A stretch of DNA of 64,000 nucleotides from Branchiostoma floridae. Its lineage: Eukaryota > Chordata > Leptocardii > Amphioxiformes > Branchiostomatidae. The position numbers and the translations under genes are program-made. The notes beneath the pieces were generated by a model. It saw nothing but the letters and a program-made list of their open reading frames with translations, had not been told where the DNA came from and ran no database searches. The DNA lies in the NCBI RefSeq assembly GCF_000003815.2, contig NC_049982.1, forward strand, positions 10,067,947-10,131,946, read 5' to 3'. Positions 36,215-48,369 of this stretch are shown one piece after another. Position 1 is the first letter of the stretch. Each line of letters starts with the position of its first letter.

Positions 36215-38929
36215 TCACCGAAGGTCATGATTGACCAGATGAGCAGCATGTCTCGGCGGCCCCAGCTGGTCTATCTTTTGACACAGTTCTTCTGGAGTCG
36301 GGCGCTTGGACGGGTCGACTATCCAGCAGGACCTGATGATGCGGTACAGCGGCTGTGAGCAGTTCTCCGGCTGCTGCAGACGGACTCCTTTCCTCAGCAG
36401 CTCCAACAGTGTGCACACGTTCGGGTGCATCGGGCCGCCAGCATAGCGCGGCTCCTCCCCAAAGCTGGCGATCTCCCACAGCAGCACGCCGTACGACCAC
36501 ACGTCACTCTCGCACGTGTACACCCCGTCCCGTAAAGACTCCACGGCCATCCACTTCAGCGGTAACAGCTCCTCCTCCCCGCCCTGGTTGGTGCGTTTGT
36601 ACGCCGACGACACGTAAACGTCACGAGACAGCCCGAAATCCGCGATCTTGGCCACCTTCCTGTCGCTGATGACGACATTACGAGCTGCGATGTCCCTGTG
36701 CACGATCTTCAGACGTGCCAGCTCTGATAACCCACTGGCCACGTCATGGGCAAAACAGAGCCGTTGTAACAGTTTTGTATGCCCTGTGGTCTTACACTCT
36801 TCTCTTATACTCCATAAGTACCGTCGCATGTCCTCATTGCTCGCGTACTCTACCAGGAGATATTGAGGGTCTGATTTGGTCACAACTCCATGAAATTTCA
36901 CTACGTTCGGGTGCCCCACTTTGTCCTCGTGTATCCTGGAGAGGATGTCCATTTCGCGTCGAAAGTCGCGGACAGCCGACGCTGTCATGCGGTCAGGCCG
37001 GATACTTTTAGCGGCGACCAAAACCTCGTAGCCTTCGGGCACGCGCAGTCTTCCCCTAACAACATGGCCGAACTCTCCCTCGCCGATCATGTGTTCGAAA
37101 CGAATGTCTTCTTTGTCCACTTCCCAAGACGAAAGGGTTTCCATGACGGACAACTCTAATGAGCCAACATCTGTTTGTTCTAGACTCCTAAGACGCCTGC
37201 GGCCGCGTTTTACCAGGACTCCAGTCACGATACAACCGATCACAACAATGGCCAGTAGGACAGATACCAGCAGCACAACAAGGACTTGATCATCAGAAAT
37301 GAAATGATTGTCAGGAACGAATACCACCTGACAAAACTCGCCCGACTGCCCTTCAGCACAAATACAGCTGCCATTTACTGCGTCACACGAGGCGTTGTTC
37401 TGACAGTAACAGTTCATGCTGCAGTTCAGCCCAAAAGTGCCAGGTGCGCATGGGTGTTCACACTTGTCTCCCCGACGACCGGGAGGACACAGACAACCCT
37501 CCCACCTGTCACACGTCCCTCCATACTGACAGTCACACACTTGGCTGCAAACCTTCCCGTAATAGTTAGGTGGACATTGGGTGGCGTTTAATACATAGAT
37601 GGCATTGAAAAGTTTACCATCTTCAGCCTTTACCACACAAGTATATTTGCCATTGGTTGATTCAGAGATAGGTCGAAAGCTGATGGACCCGTTCTGAACC
37701 GCTTCCTCGATTATATTTGTTCCAGTATCTTCGTTTCCTGTTTGGTACAACCACGTCATATTTGCTACTTGAATGTGTGGAGTCAGGCAGGTCAGAGTCA
37801 GATTGGTACCGATGTACTTCACGACTGAATCGCCAAGTGTCGCGGTGATGACGACCTCAGGCCAGGGAATATCACAGGCCCTTCCTCTCCACCCCGGACG
37901 GCACTCACAGGCACCGTTAAAGCCATGGCAACGGGCACCGTTCTTACAAACACAGTTCTTGTCACAGTACAGTCCGTACTTGCCCTCAGGACAGCCTGTA
38001 ATGTTGTACTTCGCTATTGCCTCGCCTAATACTGGGCCGTCGAATAACGTAATGTTAGCACTACAGCGTATCCAATACGGCGAAGTGGACCACATTTCAT
38101 TCATCTCAATTGAAAAGACATACTGGACATCTTCGTCCTTGCTGTACCCGCTATTCTGTGCCCATTTGGGCAGCTTAATGTCAAGAGAAATGTCCAAAAT
38201 TGTAATTTTACCTTTCCTTTTCCACTTTTTGTCGTAACATGGGACTTCGATCCTGCCAGCTGCAAACCCTTTGAGCCAAGGTATCAGGAAAGCTTTACGT
38301 CCAACTAGAGTTCTCGAACCGACTAAAAGTCGGGAGGAACAGTCATCTCCCATGACCACGAAGTTATCTACGACGTTCGGGTCCCTTTCATGCCATTCTA
38401 TAATATCGGTGGTTATTATGAGGTGCCCACCATTAATGGATGCACTGATGAATCCGTCACTACTTAGCACAGTGTAGTCCTCAGTACTTCCTCCTGCGGG
38501 TAGAACTGGTGTTTCGCACCGTTTGTCGTACAGCGGTGGGTATCCCGGCACGTCCGTGACCACGATGACAAGATTCACGTACCAGACGCCCATGTATCCG
38601 TTATGTGTCAGCTCCACCGTCAGGTTGTATCGCGAGCTCAGCTCGTAGTCTAGGGGAGCCGCGACGATCAACGACAAGTTCTCATCAAGACCCCTAAACC
38701 GCCCAAAATCGTCCCCTGTAGTGATGTTTATCGACCAAAACGTTCCATTTCCGTGTTCTTCAAAACAAACACTGGCATCAAGAAGATCCCGTAGCCGCAG
38801 TACTGTGGTACCAACTGACACGTCCTCGGGTACCTCGATGTTTTCTGAAATGTTTTGGCATGCCAGCTGAAGGCCGGACAACAGCACGGCCATCAGAAGT
38901 ACGGCAGGAAATGTCGTCCGCACCGCCAT
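36215..38929 (-). CDS. Intronless receptor tyrosine kinase (cadherin-like/EGF/Ig ectodomain)
   Basis: One uninterrupted frame of 904 residues. Signal peptide 1-25. Residues ~28-132 look cadherin-like (IEVPEDVSVGTTVL, LDYE, YNLTVEL, VTDVPGYPP). A unique region follows to ~310, then an eight-cysteine EGF/laminin-type repeat (313-352), an Ig-like domain (C381, W393, C431), and two more EGF-type repeats (452-491, 493-533). The transmembrane helix is ~549-573, followed by a basic stop-transfer RGRRR. The tyrosine kinase spans ~610-888: GEGEFG 616-621, Lys641 in VAAKS, catalytic HRDIAARN 744-751 (Ile replaces the usual Leu), DFG 764-766, PLKWMAVESL 790-799. All catalytic residues are present, so it should be active at the plasma membrane. 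EGF/Ig/EGF order recalls Tie receptors, but fibronectin repeats are absent and a cadherin-like head is added. Every other well-supported gene here has introns, so retroposition is likely. Confidence 0.93.
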   Translation of the reverse strand: MAVRTTFPAVLLMAVLLSGLQLACQNISENIEVPEDVSVGTTVLRLRDLLDASVCFEEHGNGTFWSINITTGDDFGRFRGLDENLSLIVAAPLDYELSSRYNLTVELTHNGYMGVWYVNLVIVVTDVPGYPPLYDKRCETPVLPAGGSTEDYTVLSSDGFISASINGGHLIITTDIIEWHERDPNVVDNFVVMGDDCSSRLLVGSRTLVGRKAFLIPWLKGFAAGRIEVPCYDKKWKRKGKITILDISLDIKLPKWAQNSGYSKDEDVQYVFSIEMNEMWSTSPYWIRCSANITLFDGPVLGEAIAKYNITGCPEGKYGLYCDKNCVCKNGARCHGFNGACECRPGWRGRACDIPWPEVVITATLGDSVVKYIGTNLTLTCLTPHIQVANMTWLYQTGNEDTGTNIIEEAVQNGSISFRPISESTNGKYTCVVKAEDGKLFNAIYVLNATQCPPNYYGKVCSQVCDCQYGGTCDRWEGCLCPPGRRGDKCEHPCAPGTFGLNCSMNCYCQNNASCDAVNGSCICAEGQSGEFCQVVFVPDNHFISDDQVLVVLLVSVLLAIVVIGCIVTGVLVKRGRRRLRSLEQTDVGSLELSVMETLSSWEVDKEDIRFEHMIGEGEFGHVVRGRLRVPEGYEVLVAAKSIRPDRMTASAVRDFRREMDILSRIHEDKVGHPNVVKFHGVVTKSDPQYLLVEYASNEDMRRYLWSIREECKTTGHTKLLQRLCFAHDVASGLSELARLKIVHRDIAARNVVISDRKVAKIADFGLSRDVYVSSAYKRTNQGGEEELLPLKWMAVESLRDGVYTCESDVWSYGVLLWEIASFGEEPRYAGGPMHPNVCTLLELLRKGVRLQQPENCSQPLYRIIRSCWIVDPSKRPTPEELCQKIDQLGPPRHAAHLVNHDLR

Positions 38930-39879
38930 TTTGTTCTTGCTGTGGAAGAAATGACTTTGAGGCTTAACCCCAAAGTCACGTCATTATTTTGTGTTCCTAG
39001 TTTTGTTCCTCTTTTCATGGGCCAGTGAGACATACAGGGCATAATAGCCGGAAGCGGAAGTATATGTTATTATGGTATTACCTCGAGTCTTCCTGGTAAT
39101 GCAATATCTTTTTTGCGTTTCATGATCATAGGCGCGAGGCATTCTCTTTTATGTTGTTCAGGATTTCCTTCCATGCCAGATAGCTGTTCATGGTTTCACC
39201 CTAGATCAGGTAATAATGACGTTGGCATAACTTTACCTTTAGCCCCATCCTCATGCCTGAGGGTCGGGGACTATGGTAGCATCCTGAGCATATCAGCCCC
39301 CTCAGCTCCTTCCTGTCTCTGGCTTACATAGCCCAGTTTTATTCTTTTATATTCACTTTTGCGATATTTCGAAGACAATGGCGAGCCACGATAAAATGTC
39401 ACAGACGACCCAATGAGAGAGGTTGCCAACCGTACCATTGACGCGTCGCTGCGGAAGTGGACGCCTGTGTGCCCAACTATTGAAAATCGAAAGGTTATCG
39501 TGGCGATCCATGCGCAATGAGGGTAACAAGGCGGGTGCACACTGCCTGGTGATTCTGCATTACGTCATACATCAATTAGTGTACAGGATATCGCACAAAT
39601 ACATAGCGCTTGATTTGCGTTCCTGTATACACGAGCCATGGGCCGCTTTTTTTTGGCTTTAGTTCACGTTGTTTGCTAACAGTAAATGTTTCGTTGATCA
39701 TACTATTTTTAGCCTACTAACCATACGGGCGGTCTGTCTAAAAAGCCGACAAAAAGATAGGCTGTCATGGTCCGGTAAAATATCCCGGGCAGGCGGTAGC
39801 CCGGCTATACTATTGTTTACCTGCATGTATGCAGGTATGGTTTTCACGGGCGTGGGAAAATTTGGAAGCTGGGTATTTA

Positions 39880-40480
39880 GGGCGCTGTATCTCAAGAACG
39901 GATGGTGCGAGCACAACGATTTTTGGTACGTGGGTTGGGGGTGGTTGCTTGACACCCAGGTTTGATTTTGGGCCTCCTGGCGCTTGAACTTGACATTGCA
40001 GGTGGCATTTTTGGTGTTTTGGGGGCACTTTTGGCGCTGTGTGTCCGGAGCGATACGCACCATTGCGACGATTTTTGGTGCATGGGTCGGAAGTTGTTGC
40101 CTGTTGCCTAGGATTGACTTTGGGCCTTGTCGCGTTTGAACTTGACGCGGCAGGTTGAATTTTGTGTCCGGGAGGGGTATTTCCGGAGTTATATCTTCTG
40201 AACGGTTGGTGCGGGCGCGATGATATTTCGCACATGTGTTAGCGGTGGCTGAATAAGTCTCAATTTTGATTTTGACGCCCTTGGTGCTTGAACTTGACAT
40301 TCCAGGTTACCTTTTGTGCGGGCACTGCGCATGCGCTGTATCTCCGGAACGCAAGGTGCCATTGTGATGTTATTTGGTACATGAATTGGTGCTTGTGTCC
40401 TGGTGGTCAGGTTTGATTTTGGGCCTCCTAGTGCTTGAACTTGATACTGTAGGTTGACCCTGTTTTTGTGTGGTTGGGGC
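39880..40480 (+). repeat. Four-copy ~150-bp tandem repeat
   Basis: Four diverged units start near 39880, 40033, 40183 and 40331. The anchor word ttgaact recurs at 39984, 40136, 40288 and 40435, so the spacing is 152, 152 and 147 bp. Each unit begins gcgctgtatctc..gaacg and holds gattttgggcctcctggtgc. The long minus-strand frame across it (39698-40300) is an artefact of repetition without stops. Confidence 0.88.
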
Positions 40481-42899
40481 ATCCCCCCAATATCTGCTTG
40501 GTTATGAAAACAGATTACGGTTGGGTGTAGAACTATCATCTGGCCTGGGCCACCTTCAATGTATCAGGTTACTTTGTATCAACAGTGTCTGACCTGCCAG
40601 ATGACATACTTAATCTAGTATCTGTTGCTGTATTGGTACAGTTTGAGTTTGCTTCTTAGTCCGCGAGTTTGTGGTGTTTTGAGAGCTGTGCAGTACTGAA
40701 TTTAAAGTTCTGGTACAAGTTCCTTTACCCTGTTTGGCAATCAGCAGAAGATACAACTTTCTAAAGTGGAGGAGAAATGTATAGAGCTTGAGTGTAAGAC
40801 AAAGGTATGTGTGTGATTTTTCCTGTGTTTCTTGTTGTTTCTTTGGGGATGCCATCTCCGTATTGTATGCAGGTAATTTGTAGTTTGGGGCTAGTCATAT
40901 TCGCTTGATTTTTGGGCCTGCTTAATCTATAGTACGGGCAGGGTTAAGTGGTAGAGGCTTTGTTCTGTTTTAAATTTGGTATCGTTTGTTGCATTTTGTC
41001 ACTGCAAAAATATGATGAAATTGTTTTCCCCCTCTAAGCAACTGCTCATTGATTTGGGGGGATGTTTGCTGGGTGTTCACTCTGACTGCAACAGCTTTCT
41101 GAACTTTTTAAAGTTGCCAGCAGCTTGCCATCTATGAATGGGATTGCACTGACAAGGACATTTTGAATAGTAAATTCTGCTGTAAAATTTGGCTTAGGTA
41201 TTTCAAGAGATTTAGGTTTTAGTTGGACGGATTGAATAAAATATCATACCACCCTATAGCCTAATGCTGCCGAAAGGGGGCTACCACTATTCACATTGTC
41301 CATGGAACTACTGTAAAAATACAATTTGTCAAATTATGCAAATAACCTTCCAGACTGAGTGTCAAGTGATATAACACTCCAGAAATAAATCTTTAATGAA
41401 TATCATTGGTACAAAAAGGAGATTTAGCAGCTGCATTAGGTCAGTACATTGAAATAGGAAGATATCAGTACTGAATGTATCATATGTGACAGAATAACTA
41501 CATGGGCCTTCTGAGACCATAAAAGGTAGGAAAAGTCATCTCAATAACTTTAAGGTACTGTGGTTGGTTACATGCTTAAGAAATACAAAATAAGTAATGT
41601 TCATCCATGCCCAAACTTACACATTCCGAAAATGGAATTTCTGACTTTTGCATGGTGCACAACCAACACGGTAAAAATTTCACTTTTCCAACCACGCAAC
41701 CTGGGACGAAAAGGAGAAAAAATACACAATAGGTCTACAGACACCAATACATTTCATGCAGGCCTGAGGTCTACGAACTCTTGTTCTGTTCTGTAATATG
41801 TTCTCCCAGGCTCAAAGCCAACAGTCACAGGCGTTCTGTATAGTCACGAATGGGCTTTTCACAAGCGATGAGAGCTTTTTCCGCCCTTGATAGAGAAGGA
41901 CCTAGAAAAATTTTCGGGTATTCCCCATATTCATGAGTGCTTCATTATTTTACGTACTACAAGTCGGTGAACCCGGAAGTTCGTCGCAGGGAAAGCAAAC
42001 TGGTCAAAGGTTAACATCATAGACGTAATCAATGTTGTCGTCGCGTTTTGAATGGGGATGGGCCAGCTAGAGTTTTTTTTCTGACGTATAAACTACATGT
42101 AGTATCTTAATCATACATTGCAGACACTAGGCAGGGGAGCCTAGCGCCAGCGTACCCTGCAGACTCCCACCGCAGTCCTTTTCCTTTACGTTATGTACAG
42201 TCTTCGTTTTACACTGTTTCTTATTACGAGTATTGCTGATTGTAACGTGCAGGTCGAGACGTTTTTCAACACCTGTCGATTAAAATCATCAGGTCAATTG
42301 GTCATCCACGCATGTATTGCTCCAAAAGTTCGCTAGGGGTCATTATTAAGAGCAGGTTTGTAAACGTGGATTTAACTTAAGATTCGGCAAAACCTTATCT
42401 GAGCATGCTATTAATTGTTACTATATGGTCCGTACATGTTTACCTGTTGTTACTTAGGGGATCACCCTAATATCGATTGAAACATGATCTATTTGCAGTG
42501 GTTTGTTTATATCATAGAGTTTGCTGAGGCCCTTCCGATATAATAGTACTTCTAATTGATGCCCGGTCGATATGTGTCCGATATGTCAGACGTTGCGTGC
42601 ACGGATGAGCTAGACGTCTGTGTCTTTTGTTAAAAAGAATGACAGAAATGCCAGGGCGAAGGAGTGAGATCATCATTCATTGACACTACATTAGTATCCA
42701 GGACCTGTTCATTAAACCAATACAGTGACTGTATATCAACAAAATGATGCATAAACACATACAATTTTTTGTATCAAACATTCAGGGCGCTAACATCTTT
42801 CTATGTTCTTTCTTAAAGTGCTTGTCACTATTGTTGATTGAAATAGGTCTCCAGACGTTTTGTTGTTAGGCAGATACAGCCCTAGGGATGAGTGCGATT

Positions 42900-42912
42900 G
42901 TCGCCTAGCAAC
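42900..42912 (+). promoter_or_regulatory. RFX X-box-like motif
   Basis: GTCGCCTAGCAAC matches GTNRCC, a one-base spacer, then RGYAAC, the X-box bound by RFX factors in front of ciliary genes. It lies about 120 bp before the candidate exon at 43034. A chance match cannot be excluded. Confidence 0.35.
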
Positions 42913-43033
42913 ATCAGCAGCCTAAGACTCTATTCCCAAAGGGGAAAGGTTGTTCTCGTAGTTCCATACGCAGTGGTATAGTTATAATGTACAGTCAGAT
43001 CAGCGCCTATTGACTACAAATTTTACTGAGGAA

Positions 43034-43111
43034 ATGATGAGTATTTCCAGTGTCGGATCCCACCATATGGTTGATTTAAGGTACATCTCGTTGGACAACA
43101 TTTTAAAGAAG
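43034..43111 (+). CDS. Candidate first coding exon, unknown
   Basis: Opens with two ATGs (43034 and 43037), reads 26 codons (MMSISSVGSHHMVDLRYISL...) and ends exactly at a strong donor (AAG|GTAAGTATG). No partner exon was found downstream on the plus strand before the 43.7-48.4 kb antisense gene. It may be the start of an unrecognised gene or a chance open stretch. Confidence 0.25.
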
Positions 43112-43719
43112 GTAAGTATGTGCTTTTCTTTGCATTATGTGTTTGATACGAAAACGCATCCCACTATTTCCTGACGACTTACCCAAACAGCTAACCATTA
43201 CCAATATGTGAATCAAGGATTCTTCATTGGCTATTCTAGCCATTATTTTTGTCTGACTTGCATTTATGTTAGCACGGCTAAGATAATACAGTACAACACT
43301 GGCTTATTTACAGGTGCCCCCCTCCCCATCAGATAACAAAACGTCACAAACGGCTTAGGGATTAGTTCGACATGATTCACTGCACACCAATATAGCACAT
43401 TCAAACCAGCAGGGGATGACAGGCACCGTCTCTGACAATTTACTTCTGGTTATGAATTGGAGTTAGTGATAGAGGTATCAGTGATGCAATTCTATGTCTT
43501 TTTTGGACGTTGAAATAGAATTGTACGTGAAATAAGAATACAGACAATTGAAAGAGTCACTTCTCAATCCCTACCAAAATACTTGAATATCAATAGAACT
43601 GAAATTCTGTCAGCAAAATTACCCATCTGAGCTTCTTTAACTGGCTTGTTGGCATTTCTTATAAAAACTCAATTTCCAAAGTTAAAAAAGATACTCCACG
43701 GCTAGATTAGCCTCACAAA

Positions 43720-46700
43720 TTAAAACATGTAATCCTCGATGTCCAACATCTTCTTGGCCTTAATGGAGTCGTAAATGAACTCTTCAAACACAATAGGGAT
43801 CTACAGAAATGGGGAATAAAGACGTAAGAAAAGAATTAGGTCCCGCACGGCAAATAACAAATATCAATACTCATCCCTCGCAATTGAATAGAATTAATAA
43901 CAAAAATTCAGCAACAGCTCATTGCATTAATGTTACTCTTTTTACCCTTTCCCTAATGGCTGCGACCGCTGAGTGACCAAATCTTAAACAGATCGCTCAA
44001 TAAACTGCGTAGGTTTATGAAGACCTCCTTTTTTTACTTTTGTATCTTTTTTATGTCTTTTAAATCATACTTTTGTGTTGTGTCGTGTATTATATCATAA
44101 TTATAAAATCAAGGGTAACCCAATCCACTTTGGTCGCTCAATGGTCTCGAAGCTATCGCCCTCCAGTGAAAAGGGGTCGTAAGGAATTGCAGTGAAGTTT
44201 GAGATTGTGTGTAAGTTTGAGTCTTACCTTGTTGGCGATGGCGTCCCTGACTTTTCCAGTCTTTTTATCGTACTCAGCCTTGGTGCAGACCAGAACGGAA
44301 TTCTGTACAAAAGGAACTATCGAAGAAATATGTCAATGATATAGAAGATGTCAATGGCGTTGTGCAGTTCAACTGAACTTATCATATAGATGTTAGAACA
44401 CCTAGATGTCAGCATGTCTCAAACCATTCTCCTGAAACTCACAATCTTTCATATCTTTCTCGCGAAAACTCGGAGAAAAGGCCAAATCCAAGGTTGGGTG
44501 GAGTACTACATGTTGGCTGATTAAGTTTTTTTAACGTATCCTAACACAACATTTTCACCATACTTTTCTTTAAAGCAACCAACGTTCATTGTGTTAATTT
44601 ACAAAAAAGCAACTAACCGGGGGTTCCCCCATGTTTAATGACAAGTTCCTTGATGGTTTCCGTTGAGTTTTTGGCTATCTTCCCCGCGACGAGTTTCTCA
44701 GACAAGGTGAACTGTTGATTCTTAAACGGCCTGGATAAGATAGATATTGATAGTTCATACAAAAAGCAAATCCAAATCATATCTCTGTAAGAAGTTTATG
44801 TTACACCTTTTGTAAGTAGCTGATGAGAACACGTACTCCTAGTATAGTGTAAGACATATTACCTAGAATTTTTCATTCCTGCGATACAAGAAACCAACAT
44901 TAAATATTAAATAACATAATTCGGTAGCCCAAATACTTTATACCTGGATTTTACGCTTTTTTAGAGTCAATACTACTTTGTTTAAATGGTCGCTCCCTCA
45001 GAATACTCACTTGGCTATGCGCACGGCCTTGGCACTTTTGGCGTCTCTATACAGCCTCTTCACTGTTTCTGGGGACTTCGGCTTGTTCTTGGGTTTCGGC
45101 TTGACAACTGGTGCAGGGGCAGGCGGCGGCGGTGGTGGTTCCGGCTCCGGCTCTGGCTCCGGCTCCGGCTCCGGCTCAGGAACGTCATGACCCTTTTGCT
45201 TCGCGACTTCCTACAGGCACCGAGATTTATGAAAAATGATTGTAGAAAGTAAAAGCTTCAATTGCCAAAAAAACCCATCATATTCAAATTTATATCACAG
45301 ACACCAATTATAAGATAAAGTGTTTATAAGTCTTATTGTATTTGCCATGCAACCAGCTCACACATACATTAACAAATATGGTACAGTATCCGCAATCCTG
45401 TGATATTTGTTTAAATATGATATCTCTCAAACCATTATACATGTATATCCCAATCCTCTGTAGCATTGGCCCTAGCCTTTTTAACCACTTTAAATTTCGT
45501 AAAGCTTTTTTTATATCTCGTAGGCTGTGAAGTTCGGCACTTACGACAGTGACTTTCTGGATCTTTGTGGCCAGTTTTGGTGGGACGAAAGGCTGTCTGT
45601 TCTTGCCGAACACTGCCCCCGCTGTCGGCGTCTCATTGGCTAGAGACGAGGCCATCGCCTTCATTCGTGCCCAGTGACTAGGGTCAAAGTTCTCCGGCTC
45701 CAGAAGGGATACACAAAAGTCCAGGTTATCCTTCATCGACGTGTTGAAAGCAGTCACCTGGAGGCTGGCTTCTGCACTCACCAGAGTCTTCACTTCATCC
45801 TGCTTTTGGGTGATGATGTTAATTCCTTCCTGAAGATGGTGTGTTGCATGTGGTACCCACGACTTGTCTTTCCCTTGTCTCACCCAGGTGGCAGCTTTGT
45901 TTATCGAGTCCACCGTAAGGACGCGACTATCTTCTTGCATTGTTGTGACGATGGCGATTTCTGCCCGTTGGACCTTGTTTAACTCCTGGTGTGGGAGATC
46001 TGACGTGTGTGCGATGATATAGCTGCACGCGTCTGGTATGGCGACATGTATGGTATCTTTGCTCACCGAGGGATCTTTGTGTGTGTTAGTGGTTTTCATT
46101 GGAAATTTAACTTCTTCTCTGTCATTAACGGCAGAAACTTGGCTTCTGGGCGATGTGTGTCCTGCTTTTCGATTTGGAATAGAAACATTTCCTTCTTTGG
46201 TGTTATCGCTTTGCTTGGTGTCTCGCTCACTTGCCTCTTCCCTGATCAGGTCTTCCACCGTGTCATGGTAGAACGGTATTTGGGCGTGTAGCTCTCGCTC
46301 AACGTGGTCGGTTCCAACGTATGTGACGATGGCGGACATGGCGTCATTTCCCGGCAGAGTCGTTTCCCAGTCGGCAGGCAGATTCAGGACACACGGGATG
46401 TGCTTTTTCATGTCCTCCGAAATGTCGTGCATGAAGTACTTCGCTTCTGTTCCGGTCTCCAGCTGAGATGTTTCAGCAGTCATCAAGGGGCTGCCCATGG
46501 ACCTGAACTCAAATGTGAGTCCGTGGAGCGCGTGCAGAGTTACACGGACGTTGGAAACGAGGCACGTCTCGCGGAGGAAGATGGGGATCATCATGTCGGC
46601 CTCGAAATTGCTGTCGTCGCTGAGCCAGAAGAACGCGTCACTGCCGAGTTTCTGGCTAACTTCGTATAGGAGATCTGGTCTGTATTGTCCAATTGTGAAT

Positions 46701-48369
46701 GTTGAGATAGGTAGACACGCCTCTCCACAAACGGACGCTTTCTTCGCGTTGAACGCTTCTATCAATTGGTCTGCATTTCGTATGCCCTCGTTTGCCGCCC
46801 CATCCGTGAAGAGAACTATTCCGTTGTGGAATGACCCCCTATGGTAAAATTGCACATTTGGAAAATAAGATAAATATTTTTTATCTTCGATGGTCAAATG
46901 ATGTCATTGTTCTGTTGCAATTTCAACTTGTCTGCGGTATGTCAAATTTGGCCACCTTTGTGAGGTCACGTACATAGCCCTTTACGTATTAAGAAAGCAT
47001 GCAAACTTTGGTACTGCCTACTTACGATGCATACTCTATGCTTCATATTAAAAGGGAGATGTACCCTGACTGAAACATCTCTAATGCCGCGAGGAGACCG
47101 TCACTCAGGTTAGTTGCTCCACGGGTGCGCAGGGTCTTGATCGCCTCCAAAGCTTGAGCCTTTAAAAGGAAAATGATCGCTGCTGATGTCACGAAGAACA
47201 AAAAAGAATAACTAAGAAATACAATATAATAATAATAAAATGCAAAAAAAGAAAGTCATAGCTATTACGTTTACCTTCCCATCCTCGTTCAACTGAGTCA
47301 TCGGTAGTTTTACTTGAACATCCGTAGCGAAAGTGACGATCCCCATCTCGTCATCCTCCTTCAGGTTTTGAACCATCAGCTCGGCAAAAAGCTTCATTCT
47401 TTGGATCAACGTCATGTTATCCTCACCCACTCTGTGAAAATAAATTGCACACCGCGGTCTTGTCTTCAACATCAAATTAGATCATATGTTAGGATCGAAA
47501 TTGAAAATTAATGATAAAGTTACCTAAAATAAACAAGCAATTTTTTCCCAGCCAGAAAGTTGCAGTCGACGGTTCGGTAACAGTCTGTCAACCTCGCCGG
47601 GGCAAAACTGACCTGTTAAAATTCAAACTGTAGATAGGTGTTGCTGCTGCAGTATTGAGAATGTAGTCCCAAACGTGACTGACACAACCTGATAAAATAA
47701 TTCACACATGTCTGGAAATATTTGTAGCAAGCGCTAGGTGTCTCATCTTCGTTTATTCAAAAGCAATAAAGGCCGGAGTTTTCTGTGCAAAAGAGTTACC
47801 TACTGTAATCACTGTACAATAAAACTTATCTAAAAAGGATGTATGACGATCATAGCAATTCGAATGCTTGAGTTTAAAATCAGATTGCAATACAGAGATT
47901 TATGAATGTACAGTACTTGAGCCACAAGCATAAACAGGTGGCAAGTTCTTACTTATTGTTCATACTGCCACTCTCGTCAATGACCGCCACGAAACGCAAA
48001 GGCGTTCTGCTCATGGATGCCGCTTCGAAGTCTCGGTCTTTGGAACTCAGCTCCCAAACGACATTCATTCGTGGGGGTTGCTGCACGGTGAAAGGAAAGA
48101 AGGTCACATTTTAGAGTAAACCGAACTGATCAGCTGCATTATCAAGAACAACACAAAGACTTAAGTGTCAAGAACATCACTTTAGAAGCATGTAGTATGT
48201 CAATTAGAAAATCAGATAATCCATGCAATGCAATGTGTTAACAAATGAACCTTATCTTAATTAGGCTTATAATAAAGACAAAAGTAAGTTGTACCAATTT
48301 TTTGTCCAGGGTGTAAAAGTAGGCCAAGTTCAGTTGTGTCTCATCCTCCTGATTTTCAGCTTCTGCCAT
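43720..48369 (-). CDS. vWA-domain protein with C-terminal BRCT domain
   Basis: Nine exons in transcript order: 48295-48369, 47953-48080, 47275-47431, 47065-47159, 45545-46838, 45011-45210, 44618-44730, 44228-44316, 43720-43800. All phases join, giving 743 residues. There is no signal peptide or membrane segment. The vWA domain (~50-250) has a full MIDAS: D60-E-S62-G-S64, Thr in RGATNLSDGL, Asp in LFTDGAANEG. A long middle region follows, unassigned, partly beta-rich then Lys/Glu/Ser-rich. Exon 6 encodes a PEPEPE...PPPPPPAPAP linker (~594-617). The last ~93 residues form a BRCT-like domain of the PARP1 type: KLVAGKIAKNSTETIKELVIKHGGT, then SVLVCTKAEYDKKTGKVRDA and IPIVFEEFIYDSI. PARP4 also combines BRCT and vWA but in the other order and with a PARP domain, which is absent here. 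Probably intracellular; role unknown. Confidence 0.88.

Larger units (their letters stand above)
38930..43719. other. 4.8-kb interval between receptor kinase and vWA-BRCT gene
   Basis: It contains the upstream region of the receptor kinase, the tandem array at 39880-40480 and a candidate small exon at 43034-43111 (both listed). The rest, 40.5-43.0 kb, shows no supportable gene. Confidence 0.4.

Noticed and set aside
36355-38477. Several plus-strand open frames of 60-150 codons
   Set aside because: Antisense shadows of the receptor kinase exon.
39698-40300. 200-codon minus-strand open frame
   Set aside because: It runs across the ~150-bp tandem array, is rich in Pro/Gln/Thr in a repeating pattern, and has no domain, splice or start support.
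45308-45544. Extension of the vWA-BRCT frame past the donor at 45545
   Set aside because: The open frame reads on into intron. The donor GTC|GTAAGT and the in-phase next exon at 45011-45210 explain the end.
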